Shown here piece after piece: positions 51,508-59,625 of a stretch of DNA of 64,000 bases. Position 1 is the stretch's first letter. Each line of letters opens with the position of its first letter. Source of the stretch: an uncultured Alphaproteobacteria bacterium (lineage in GTDB: Bacteria; Pseudomonadota; Alphaproteobacteria; CADEGL01); the NCBI GenBank assembly GCA_902826885.1, contig CADEGL010000005.1:42643-106642 (forward strand). The letters are read 5' to 3'. The position numbers and the translations under genes are program-made. The notes beneath the pieces are model-generated. The model was not told the DNA's origin, did not search any database, and worked only from the letters and a program-made list of their open reading frames with translations.

Positions 51508-51960
51508 TCAGGCCGAGCGCTTGCCGTGGGATAGCTGCGGCACCCCGCGCTTGAGCGAGACGTGGACATGCAGGCCGCGCCAAGGCGCTTCGACCTTGTC
51601 GCGCACGAGCACCAATGTCGCCCGGCCCGGTCGGTCGAAGGTCGAGCCGTCCTCGTGATAGCCGGTGGACCCCCAGGTCGTCGCCACGAACGCCATCAGC
51701 CGGTCCGGCGATACGGCGCTCCGCATCTTCTCGGTGTGCCAGCGGAAACCGCTGGCCGACGGCCAGACCTTGCGCCATTGCTCGTTCTCGAACTGATCGA
51801 TGCCGGAGACCACATCCATGAAGGTGCTGAAGGTGACCACGCGCGGGTCGAAACGCTTCCGCGCCTGGGTGAAGTTCAACGCATCCACCTCGGCGCCGAA
51901 CGCATCCATCCAAGCCTTTAGGCTGGCATGGTCGGCGGGCGGGGAATCGAACTCGAACAT
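51508..51960 (-). CDS. SnoaL/DUF4440-type NTF2-like protein
   Basis: The 150-residue protein has an NTF2-like cone fold: LKAWMDAFGAEVDALNFTQARKRFDPRVVTFSTFMDVVSG, then the later WRGLHVHVSLKRG, typical of SnoaL-like proteins. GAGGAGATC lies seven bases before the ATG at 51960. Catalytic residues are not certain. It is divergent from the MFS gene at 52070. Confidence 0.83.
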   Translation of the reverse strand: MFEFDSPPADHASLKAWMDAFGAEVDALNFTQARKRFDPRVVTFSTFMDVVSGIDQFENEQWRKVWPSASGFRWHTEKMRSAVSPDRLMAFVATTWGSTGYHEDGSTFDRPGRATLVLVRDKVEAPWRGLHVHVSLKRGVPQLSHGKRSA

Positions 51961-52069
51961 GGCGGATCTCCTCACTTTGAGGACCGGATCATAAAACGCC
52001 ACCGCCCTTGCGTCCCCGCCCTTCTTACCGGATAACCGAGGCCTCGCGCTGCGTCTTCCCGGAGATCCG

Positions 52070-53275
52070 ATGACGGCAACGGTCGCGTTCGAACGGCGGG
52101 ACATCCGCGTCATCGGCTTGATTAGCGGCGCGCATTTTTTCAGCCATTTCTTTTTCCTGACCTTGCCGCCTCTCTACCCGATCCTGCGGGCGGAGATGGG
52201 CGTCAGCTATACGGCGCTGGGCGCCACGGCGACAGCGTTCGCGATCGCGTCCGGGCTCGGCCAGCTTCCCATGGGTTTTATCGTCGACCGGTTCGGCGCG
52301 CGCTACGTGCTGATCGGCGGTATCACACTGATGTCGCTGGCGGTCGGCGGCATGGGCTTGGTGCCGAGCTATATCTGGCTGCCCGTGCTGGCCCTGATCG
52401 CGGGAGGCGCCAACAGCGTATTCCATCCGGCCGATTACGCGATCCTGTCGCATACCGTGAAAGGCACCCGGGTCGGACGCGCATACAGCATCCACACATT
52501 CTCCGGGTTCGTGGGCTGGGCCGTGGCGCCGCCCTTCATGACCGTGATCGCCGCCCAATGGGGCTGGCGGGCGGCACTCTTCTGCGCCTGCGCGGCTGGC
52601 CTGATCATGGCACTGGTTCTGGTCCTGCGGCGCGACGAGCTGGTTGCGCCGACCCGCGCGGCCGCCTCACCCGGCGCCGCGAAACACGGCGGTTTCGATG
52701 TCCTGTTCCACCCCGGCATCCTGATCCTGTTCTGTTTCTTCATCGCCAACGCCATGACGTCGGTCGGCATCAATACCTTCGCGGTTTCCGCCCTTCACGA
52801 TCTGCACGGCATGGAGATCCAACTGGCGACCAGCGCGCTCACGGCCTATCTGGTCGCGGGTGCCGGCGGGGTTTTGTTGGGCGGCTATATCGCCGATCAC
52901 ACAAGGCGGTACGAACTGGTGGCATGCATCGGCTATGTGGCTTCCGCTTCGGCCATGTTGGCCATCGCTTGGTCCGATCTGGGCACGATCCCCGTCATCC
53001 TCACATTCGCCCTCGCGGGGATCATGCTGGGCAGTATCCTGCCCTCCCGCGACATGCTGGTGCGCTCGATGATGCCTCCCGGTTCGGCCGGACGGATCTT
53101 CGGCTTCCTGTCCGCCGGCATCGAGATCGGCGCCGCGATCTCGCCCTTGGTGTTCGGCTGGTTGATCGACCACGGCAATCCCAGCCGGGTCTTCGTCCTG
53201 TGCGCCACTTTCATGATGGCTTCGCTGGCCACGGCTTCCCTCGCCGCCGTCATGGCACGCCGCAGGGCAATTTAA
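52070..53275 (+). CDS. MFS transporter
   Basis: The 401-residue protein has about 12 hydrophobic segments. Motif A is FIVDRFGARYVLIGG, between segments 2 and 3. Its N-terminal segments (VIGLISGAHFFSHFFFLTLPPLYPIL) resemble the FsmR/fosmidomycin-resistance-type branch. Export or uptake and the substrate are not settled. An AT-rich tract follows directly. Confidence 0.88.
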   Translation: MTATVAFERRDIRVIGLISGAHFFSHFFFLTLPPLYPILRAEMGVSYTALGATATAFAIASGLGQLPMGFIVDRFGARYVLIGGITLMSLAVGGMGLVPSYIWLPVLALIAGGANSVFHPADYAILSHTVKGTRVGRAYSIHTFSGFVGWAVAPPFMTVIAAQWGWRAALFCACAAGLIMALVLVLRRDELVAPTRAAASPGAAKHGGFDVLFHPGILILFCFFIANAMTSVGINTFAVSALHDLHGMEIQLATSALTAYLVAGAGGVLLGGYIADHTRRYELVACIGYVASASAMLAIAWSDLGTIPVILTFALAGIMLGSILPSRDMLVRSMMPPGSAGRIFGFLSAGIEIGAAISPLVFGWLIDHGNPSRVFVLCATFMMASLATASLAAVMARRRAI

Positions 53276-53345
53276 AATCTTAGAATAATAATATAACTAT
53301 ATAGCAAATAACGTTATTTTATCTTTCTCGCATGTCTAACAGCCG
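53276..53345. other. AT-rich intergenic tract with palindrome
   Basis: This tract of about 70 bp is mostly A and T, in a window that is otherwise about two-thirds GC. It holds the perfect palindrome AAATAACGTTATTT at 53306-53319. It ends about 140 bp before the GreB-like gene. Confidence 0.6.
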
Positions 53346-53484
53346 GTCAAACGCCGTCGTCTTTGCCGGCGCCAGCGAGATTCCAGACATTATTTTCGGT
53401 GCCAGAGCCCCGTGGCACTGACGAGGTTCCACAACCTGTTATAGTCGAGGCGGTTTTTCCCGTTGGAAAGGGTGCCGGGTCGCC

Positions 53485-54195
53485 ATGAGTCGCGCATTCG
53501 TCAAAGAGTCGGAAACCGACGCGATCGTCGATGACCTGCCCGAACGGCAGCAAAGCCCACATCCCAATTACGTCACCCCGCAAGGGCTCGCCCAACTGGA
53601 GCGCGAACGCGCGGTCCTGCTGGAAAAGCGCCGCCAGCTCCTGCAAGGGTCGGACGAGGACATCGCCCAGGCCGAAACGCTGCGGCATGTCGAGCGCGAC
53701 ATCCGCTATCTCGACGGCCGAATCGAGCGCGCCATCTATATCGACCCCGCGAACCAGCCCCATGGCGAGGTTGCGTTCGGCGCCACCGTGTCGGTGCTCG
53801 ACGAGGACGGACAGCGCCACAGTTTCCAGATCGTGGGCGAGGATGAGGCCAACGCCTCCGCGGGCAAGGTGAGTTGGGTCTCGCCCCTGGCCCGCGCCCT
53901 GGTCGGCGCACGCACGGGCGGTATGGTGACCTGGGAGCGTCCGGCCGGCGACAAGATGCTGCGCGTCCAGTCGATCCGGTATGGCGCGGGCGCACCGAGG
54001 ACCGTTTCGAAAGCGCCGGCGAAACCGGCTGCCCGGGCGGCGGCCGCGAAAGCAAAGCCCGCGGTAAAGAAAAAGACCGCGAAACCGGCGCCGAAGAAAA
54101 AAGCGGCACCGAAGGCAAAGGCCAAGCCGAAGGCGAAGAAGGCGGCCAAGCCCAAGGCCAAAGCCAAGCCGGGCAAGAAGGCCAAGCGGCGCTAA
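53485..54195 (+). CDS. GreB-like elongation-factor-family protein with H1-like basic tail
   Basis: The 236-residue protein starts MSRAFVKE as GreB does, has an N-terminal coiled coil (about residues 33-85) and a C-terminal FKBP-like domain ending near residue 165. The acidic tip that cleaves backtracked RNA (GDxxENA in Gre factors) reads GSDEDIA, so the key Asp is Ser and the Glu is Asp; cleavage activity is doubtful. After it come about 70 residues of Lys/Ala/Pro repeats (KPAPKKKAAPKAKAKPKAKK), like histone H1 or HU-type tails, which would bind DNA or RNA. It is 13 bp upstream of the deformylase gene. Confidence 0.85.
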   Translation: MSRAFVKESETDAIVDDLPERQQSPHPNYVTPQGLAQLERERAVLLEKRRQLLQGSDEDIAQAETLRHVERDIRYLDGRIERAIYIDPANQPHGEVAFGATVSVLDEDGQRHSFQIVGEDEANASAGKVSWVSPLARALVGARTGGMVTWERPAGDKMLRVQSIRYGAGAPRTVSKAPAKPAARAAAAKAKPAVKKKTAKPAPKKKAAPKAKAKPKAKKAAKPKAKAKPGKKAKRR

Positions 54196-54208
54196 GGCCG
54201 CTCCCGTC

Positions 54209-54778
54209 ATGGCGATTCTCAAGATCGCGCGCATGGGCCATCCGGTCCTGCGGCAGCCCGCGGCAGCCGTGACCGACCCAACCGCGCCCGAGATCGCGCG
54301 TCTGGTCGCCGACATGAAGGACACGCTGATCGACATCGGCGGCAACGGCTTGGCGGCGCCGCAAGTCTATGTCGGCCAGCGGGTCGTGCTTTACCGCCTG
54401 GCGGCGGAGCGAATCCCGCCCGGCGCCAAACAACCGGCGGTCGATTGGACCGCCCTGGTCAATCCCGTCATCACGCCGCTTGGCGACGGGCGGATGGTGA
54501 ATTACGAGCGCTGCCTGTCCCTGCCCGACATGGTCGGCAAAGTCGAGCGGCACACCAAGGTGCGTTGCGCCTACGAAACGCTGGAGGGTAAACGGGCCGA
54601 GATCGTCGCGCGGGGCTTTCACGCCATGGTTTTGCAGCACGAATGTGATCATCTGGATGGCGTCTTGTACCCGATGCGGATGCGCGAGCTGTCGGACTTC
54701 GGCTATGCCAGCGAATGGAAGGTGCCGGACTTCATCCGGCTTTGGCCGCCCGAGGCGTTCGACGGGCCGCAGGACTAA
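54209..54778 (+). CDS. def: Peptide deformylase
   Basis: The 189-residue enzyme removes the formyl group from nascent protein N-termini. The three motifs are GNGLAAPQV (residues 45-53), ERCLSLP (C102 is the metal Cys) and QHECDHLDG (H144, E145, H148). The second motif is normally EGCLS; here Gly is replaced by Arg, seen in divergent accessory deformylases. A standard copy next to fmt probably exists elsewhere. It is 13 bp after the GreB-like gene, likely one operon. Confidence 0.92.
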   Translation: MAILKIARMGHPVLRQPAAAVTDPTAPEIARLVADMKDTLIDIGGNGLAAPQVYVGQRVVLYRLAAERIPPGAKQPAVDWTALVNPVITPLGDGRMVNYERCLSLPDMVGKVERHTKVRCAYETLEGKRAEIVARGFHAMVLQHECDHLDGVLYPMRMRELSDFGYASEWKVPDFIRLWPPEAFDGPQD

Positions 54779-54784
54779 GGCGCG

Positions 54785-55192
54785 TCAGCCGCGCCGGTCG
54801 GCCAAGGCCTTGCGGATGAAGGTTTCCAGCGCGCGCAGCGGCACCGGCTTATCGACGGCGGCAAATACCGCGATGCCCGACGCGTTGGCCTCGGCCACCC
54901 GTTCGGGCTCGCCGGAGATCAGGATGATTTTCGGTTTGTAAGACAGCTTGGCCATCTCGCGGGCGGTTTCGATCCCCGTCATGCCGGGCATGTTGATGTC
55001 CATCACGACCACGGCCGGCTGGTCGATCGCCAAGGCCGACAAAGCGCCGGGACCATCCGGCGCGCCACGCACGTCAATGCCCCGCCGCCGCAAGTATCCG
55101 GTGATCTGGTCGACCTGAAGCGGATCGTCATCCACCACGAGCACCGCCGATTTCTTGACCGGCCTTAGTCCGACCACGTTATCCCGACGCAT
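54785..55192 (-). CDS. Response regulator, receiver domain only
   Basis: The 135-residue protein is a stand-alone receiver. The acid pocket is DDD at 21-23, the phosphoacceptor is D65 in VVVMDINMPG, then ISGEP and the conserved Lys in AAVDKPVP. There is no output domain, so it may relay phosphate to another protein. Its start overlaps the end of the histidine kinase gene by 14 bp, marking them as a pair. Confidence 0.92.
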   Translation of the reverse strand: MRRDNVVGLRPVKKSAVLVVDDDPLQVDQITGYLRRRGIDVRGAPDGPGALSALAIDQPAVVVMDINMPGMTGIETAREMAKLSYKPKIILISGEPERVAEANASGIAVFAAVDKPVPLRALETFIRKALADRRG

Positions 55193-56894
55193 CCGCCTTT
55201 CCCCCGCCGCCGTCCCGTGTGGCCACCACCGGCAACTGAATGGTGAAGCACGCGCCGTCATTTTTGTTGGAGACGGTCATGGTCCCGCCCATGGCCTTGA
55301 TGATGGCATCACCCACCGACAGACCCAGGCCTGTCCCCTTCCCGGCCGTCTTGGTGGTGAAAAACGGCTCGAAGACGTAGGGCAGCGCCGATGCGGGAAT
55401 ACCGCCGCCGTTATCCTGGACCTCGATGGCCAGGCGTTCGCCATCGTCGCGCAGGCTCAGGCGGATCGCGCCGCGGAGCCCAGCCTGGCCATCCCGCGCG
55501 CGCCGCTCGACGATGGCATCCCGCGCGTTGCCCAGCAGGTTCACCACCACTTGCTCGAGTTGGATCGGCTGGCCGCGGACAGCTCGGGAGCTCTCTGGCA
55601 CGACGACCTCGAGCTCGACGCCGGCGTTGCGCATCTCCTTGGCCAGGAAGCGCGCGCAGTTCCTCAGATTTCCCGTCGGATCGAACGCAACCGCCGCCGC
55701 GGGATCGGCCTTGCGGCTGAAGACGCTCATATGCTCGATGATCTCGGCCATGCGCGAGACCTGGTCGCTGATAAGACGGGTCTGCTCCAGCAGGAAATCG
55801 GCGTTCTTGGTCCCTTCCTCGGCCAGGATCAGACCGGCGTCGGCGGCCATGCGGATGATGTTGAGCGGCTGGTTCAACTCATGGGTCAGGCTGGCGGCCA
55901 TTTCACCCACGGTGGCCAGCTTCGCGGCCTGAACCACCTGGGCTTCGGCCCGCTTAACGTCCGTGATGTCGAGGACGATGCCGTCCCAGATCGTGTCGCC
56001 GTTGGCCATGCGCCGCGGCCGCGCCGAGGTGCGCGACCAAAAGAGGCTGCCGTCCTTGCGCCGCTGGCGTCCCGTCCAGACATAGGGGCGCATCGTGCGC
56101 CGCGCCTCGTCACGGACCTTGCGCACACTGTCCAGGTCCTCGATGACCTTTTCCGAAAAAATCGACGTATCGCGCATGCATTCCGCGGCCGTGTAGCCGT
56201 AGATCCGCAACGCGCTGGGGCTGACATACGAAAAGAACACGGTTCCGTCGCTTTTCTCGGTACGCTGGAAAATCACACCGGGAACGTTGGCGGCCAGGCT
56301 TTCGAAAAACTGCGTCGTCTCCAGCAGGGCTTGCTGAGCATTATGCTGCTCCGTGATATCGAGAATCACGGCATCCCAGACGATATCGCCGTTGTCCCGC
56401 CGCTGCGGCCGGCCGGCGATCTGAACCCAAAAAGTCTCGCCGCTGCGACGCTTCTCTTGCCCGACCCAAGCATAAGGCTTCAGGTCGCGCGCGGCCGCGG
56501 CGACCACCAAGTCGTATTGATTTTGATCGACGGCGGAATGTTTCGCGAAGATCTGCGGATTGCGCATGACTTCGCCGGGTTCGTAACCATAGACCGAACG
56601 GACGGAGTCGCTGACGAACGGATAGCTGACGCTACCGTCGGCATGATCGATACGCCGGTAGATGACTCCGGAAAGATTCGCCGCAACGCTGTTCAGCCGC
56701 GCGCGACCTTCATCGCTCGCCGCGTCGAGCTCGTTATCGGATAGAGGGCGGCCTTGTATCATTGGTCGGTGCTCGCCGGCCGTCCGCAAAAAACGGCCTT
56801 CCAAGTCGCCGGAGCGAAGCACCCGGCGGCGAAAACCGACGGCAATGTCCCCGCGCCCGATTTGCGCGGACGCCTCATTGACCACCCCGGTCAT
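55179..56894 (-). CDS. Cytosolic PAS-PAS sensor histidine kinase
   Basis: The 571-residue kinase has two tandem PAS domains (about 65-185 and 195-315), a HisKA domain with the phosphorylated H338 (SLTHELNQPLN) and a HATPase domain (N-box LGNARDAI, then VQDNGGGIPAS and GKGTGLGLSVG). No transmembrane segment is seen, so it senses an internal signal, as FixL does; a heme-ligating pattern is not obvious. The two PAS domains are very similar to each other and probably arose by duplication. Confidence 0.93.
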   Translation of the reverse strand: MTGVVNEASAQIGRGDIAVGFRRRVLRSGDLEGRFLRTAGEHRPMIQGRPLSDNELDAASDEGRARLNSVAANLSGVIYRRIDHADGSVSYPFVSDSVRSVYGYEPGEVMRNPQIFAKHSAVDQNQYDLVVAAAARDLKPYAWVGQEKRRSGETFWVQIAGRPQRRDNGDIVWDAVILDITEQHNAQQALLETTQFFESLAANVPGVIFQRTEKSDGTVFFSYVSPSALRIYGYTAAECMRDTSIFSEKVIEDLDSVRKVRDEARRTMRPYVWTGRQRRKDGSLFWSRTSARPRRMANGDTIWDGIVLDITDVKRAEAQVVQAAKLATVGEMAASLTHELNQPLNIIRMAADAGLILAEEGTKNADFLLEQTRLISDQVSRMAEIIEHMSVFSRKADPAAAVAFDPTGNLRNCARFLAKEMRNAGVELEVVVPESSRAVRGQPIQLEQVVVNLLGNARDAIVERRARDGQAGLRGAIRLSLRDDGERLAIEVQDNGGGIPASALPYVFEPFFTTKTAGKGTGLGLSVGDAIIKAMGGTMTVSNKNDGACFTIQLPVVATRDGGGGKADASG

Positions 56895-56976
56895 AACTCA
56901 CGCAGTATAAGATGTGCGTCGCTGGCGCGGAACGGCGTTAAAGGAACCTAACGCTAACCCCACGCTCTGGGAAAAG

Positions 56977-56998
56977 GAGGGCGCCCGAAGACGCCCTC
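56977..56998 (-). terminator. Probable terminator after the LivJ-type gene
   Basis: GAGGGCG / CGCCCTC with an 8-base loop is followed on the minus strand by CTTTTCCC, 21 bp after the stop at 57020. Confidence 0.65.
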
Positions 56999-57019
56999 AA
57001 GCACACACCCAAGCCGGGC

Positions 57020-58279
57020 TTACTGAACCGAGTAAATTTTCTTTGGATTCTTGCCGGGGTCGAAGGTCGACGCATTGGCATTCACGAACTCGTAGACGGC
57101 GTACTTGAATTGCCCGCACTGGCCCGTCGGCGTGCATTTGATCCGGCCGCTGACACCATCGAACGGCGCCGTGTTGAACAAGGCGTCCCGTAGCGCCTTC
57201 CGCCCGATGTAGGTGTTGCCATCCTTGTCGTGCACGGCGACCTTCTCGATGGCCAGGTGCAGCATCTTGGCCGCGTCGTACGCTTGGGCATGGAACCCTT
57301 GGATCGGTTCCTCGCCGAACATCGCCTTATATTTCTTGATCAACTCCGGGTAATCCTTACCGAGCGCTTCCTTGGTCACATCCGGCATGGTGATCTTGAA
57401 GCCGATGATCGCGTCGCCGGACGCCGTCATGATGTCCTTCGTCATCAGGGAACCGCCGCCGATCAAAACCTTCGGCAGGCCGGGCACTTCCTTGGCTTGG
57501 CGTGTCACGTGCCCGGCCGCGGCGACGAAGATCGGATAGTAGACGACATCCGGCTTGGTCGCGGCGATGCGGGTCAGCACCGGGCGCATGTCCACGTCGG
57601 TCGGCGAGACAGCTTCCGAAGCGGTGATGGTGCCGCCCTTCTTCTTGAATTCAGCCTCGAAGACGGCAACCAGCTGCTGGGCATAAGGGCTGCCATCATG
57701 AATGGTGGCGACTTTCTTCCAGCCGTTGTTCTCCATGAACCACTTCACCTCGTACGGCGGCTGATCGCCGTCGTTGGGAATGGTGCGAAGGAAGCCGTCG
57801 AATTGCGGGCCCCGATCGGCCGCCACCAGACGCGGTGCCGAACAGGCCGTGCCGATCTGGGAAATGCCCTGCTTCCACAGGATGGGCGCGGTTACGGTGC
57901 AGACGCTGGAGCAAGCCGACCCCAGGACCGCCACCATCTGCTGGTTGGCCGCGAGCTTGGTGCCTGCCAATTGGCCGCCTTCGGCGTTACAGCCGTCGTC
58001 CTCGACGATGAAGCGGATCGGATGCCCCGCCATCGTGTTGTTGATCTGATTGAAATAGACCTCGGCACCGCGTTTGGAATCGAGGCCCAGCGCGGTGTCG
58101 GCGCCAGAGAGGACCCAGGTGCCGCCCAAGATGATGGGTTGCCCCTTGTTGACCTTCACCACGCCGAGCGGGTCGTCCACGGGACCGACCTTCACGGCGT
58201 GGGCGGGCACGGCGGCAAATGCGAAAGTGGCGAACAGCGCAGTCGCGGACAGCGCCGCGAACAGTCTATGACTGGTCAT
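57020..58279 (-). CDS. ABC transporter substrate-binding protein, LivJ/branched-chain amino acid type
   Basis: The 419-residue periplasmic protein has a signal peptide (MTSHRLFAALSATALFATFAFAAVPAHA) and the type I binding fold: GLDSKRGAEVYFNQIN, then GSACSSVCTVTAPILWKQG. GGGGAGA lies seven bases before the ATG at 58279. Such proteins bind amino acids, amides or aromatic acids. No permease or ATPase gene is adjacent. Its placement 141 bp after an ectoine-hydrolase-like gene suggests it could bind the substrate of that enzyme. Confidence 0.9.
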   Translation of the reverse strand: MTSHRLFAALSATALFATFAFAAVPAHAVKVGPVDDPLGVVKVNKGQPIILGGTWVLSGADTALGLDSKRGAEVYFNQINNTMAGHPIRFIVEDDGCNAEGGQLAGTKLAANQQMVAVLGSACSSVCTVTAPILWKQGISQIGTACSAPRLVAADRGPQFDGFLRTIPNDGDQPPYEVKWFMENNGWKKVATIHDGSPYAQQLVAVFEAEFKKKGGTITASEAVSPTDVDMRPVLTRIAATKPDVVYYPIFVAAAGHVTRQAKEVPGLPKVLIGGGSLMTKDIMTASGDAIIGFKITMPDVTKEALGKDYPELIKKYKAMFGEEPIQGFHAQAYDAAKMLHLAIEKVAVHDKDGNTYIGRKALRDALFNTAPFDGVSGRIKCTPTGQCGQFKYAVYEFVNANASTFDPGKNPKKIYSVQ

Positions 58280-58420
58280 CGTGCTTCTCCCCTTGGTTTG
58301 CGTCGCATTGACGTCGCACCGCTGGGCAGCACTTACCCGGTCTCGATAAAGCCCAGGGTACCGCAATGCGGAAAGCCTAGGGGCCGGAAGGCGGCGGAGT
58401 CAAACCGAGGCGAGGCGTGA

Positions 58421-59593
58421 CTACGCTTTGACGAAGAGCTGGCGCGGGAACCCGCAGAAAGGCTCGCCGCCCTTGTCCGTCACACGAAAACACTCACTGA
58501 TCTCGATGCCCCAATCGTCCAACCAAATGCCTGGGATGCAGTGAATCGTCATGTCGGGCTTGAGAACGGTCTTGTCGCCGGGCCTGAGGCTGATCGTGTG
58601 TTCGCCCCAGTCGGGCGGATAATTGAGACCGGTCGAGTATCCAATCCGTGAATCTTTCTTGATACCGCTCTTGGCGATGGTCGCGCGCCAAGCACCTTCG
58701 ACCTCCTCCGCCGTCGTGCCGGACTTGGCCGCGGCCAGCGCGGCGGTCAGCCCTTCCACCACCACTTTGGCGGCGTCGACCATCTTTTGCGGCGGCTTGC
58801 CCAGATAGACCGTGCGCGCCATCGGGCAGTGATAGCGATGGCGCACGGCAGCAAGCTCCAGGATCGTGCCCGCGCCGGTCGCGAACTTCTCGTCCGACCA
58901 GGTCAAATGCGGCGCCGAACTGCCGATCCCGGTCGGCAGCAGCGGCACGATCGAAGCGTAGTCGCCGCCATACTCCGCCGTGCCGCGCGTCTGGGCGCTC
59001 AGGATGTCGGCGACCGCATCGCACTGACGCACGCCGGGCGAAACCTTGTCGATCGCCGTCTGCATCACCTTTTCCATGATGCGCGCGGCCTGGCGCATGT
59101 ATTCGAGTTCGCGCGGCGACTTGATCACGCGCACCCAGTTCACCAGCGAAGTGGCGTCCTTCAGTTTCGTGTTGGGCAGATTCTTGCGCAGGGAATCGAG
59201 GCAGGCGCCGGTGAAGTAATAATTGTCCGTCTCGATGCCGACCGTACGCTTGTCCCAGCCGCGCGATTTCAGCAGGTCGGACACAAAATCCATCGGATGC
59301 TTGACCTTGGACTGAACATAGTCGTCCTGGTAGCCGATGATGTTCTTGTGATCGAGGAACGTGGTAACCTTGGCGCCGTTGGCGTCCTGGGCACGGCCGA
59401 TCCAAATGGGCTCTTCTTGCTCGCCCGCGACGATCAGGAGCTGGTGGACATAGAACGACCAGCCGTCATAGCCGGACAAATAATTCATATTGGCCGGGTC
59501 GGTAACCAAGAGGATCTCGATACCCTCCTTGGCCATGTGTGCCTTCGCGTTCTTGAGGCGCGCGAGGTACTCCGTTTTCTCGAACGGCTTCAT
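58421..59593 (-). CDS. M24-family hydrolase resembling ectoine hydrolase (DoeA/EutD)
   Basis: The 390-residue protein has the pita-bread fold. From memory the whole sequence parallels ectoine hydrolase: TDPANMNYLSGYDGWSFYVHQ, YQDDYVQSKVKHPMD, ASIVPLLPTGIGSSAPHLTW, RYHCPMARTVYLG and GLNYPPDWGEHTISLRPGD. The metal ligands of aminopeptidase P are missing at two sites (the VDxG Asp and the ADITRT Asp), as in creatinase, so metal-free hydrolysis of a cyclic or amide substrate is expected. The other ectoine-degradation genes are not here, so the substrate may be a related compatible solute or betaine. Confidence 0.82.
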   Translation of the reverse strand: MKPFEKTEYLARLKNAKAHMAKEGIEILLVTDPANMNYLSGYDGWSFYVHQLLIVAGEQEEPIWIGRAQDANGAKVTTFLDHKNIIGYQDDYVQSKVKHPMDFVSDLLKSRGWDKRTVGIETDNYYFTGACLDSLRKNLPNTKLKDATSLVNWVRVIKSPRELEYMRQAARIMEKVMQTAIDKVSPGVRQCDAVADILSAQTRGTAEYGGDYASIVPLLPTGIGSSAPHLTWSDEKFATGAGTILELAAVRHRYHCPMARTVYLGKPPQKMVDAAKVVVEGLTAALAAAKSGTTAEEVEGAWRATIAKSGIKKDSRIGYSTGLNYPPDWGEHTISLRPGDKTVLKPDMTIHCIPGIWLDDWGIEISECFRVTDKGGEPFCGFPRQLFVKA

Positions 59594-59625
59594 GTCTCCT
59601 CCCCGTGCGGCGTCGGCGCCGCGGA

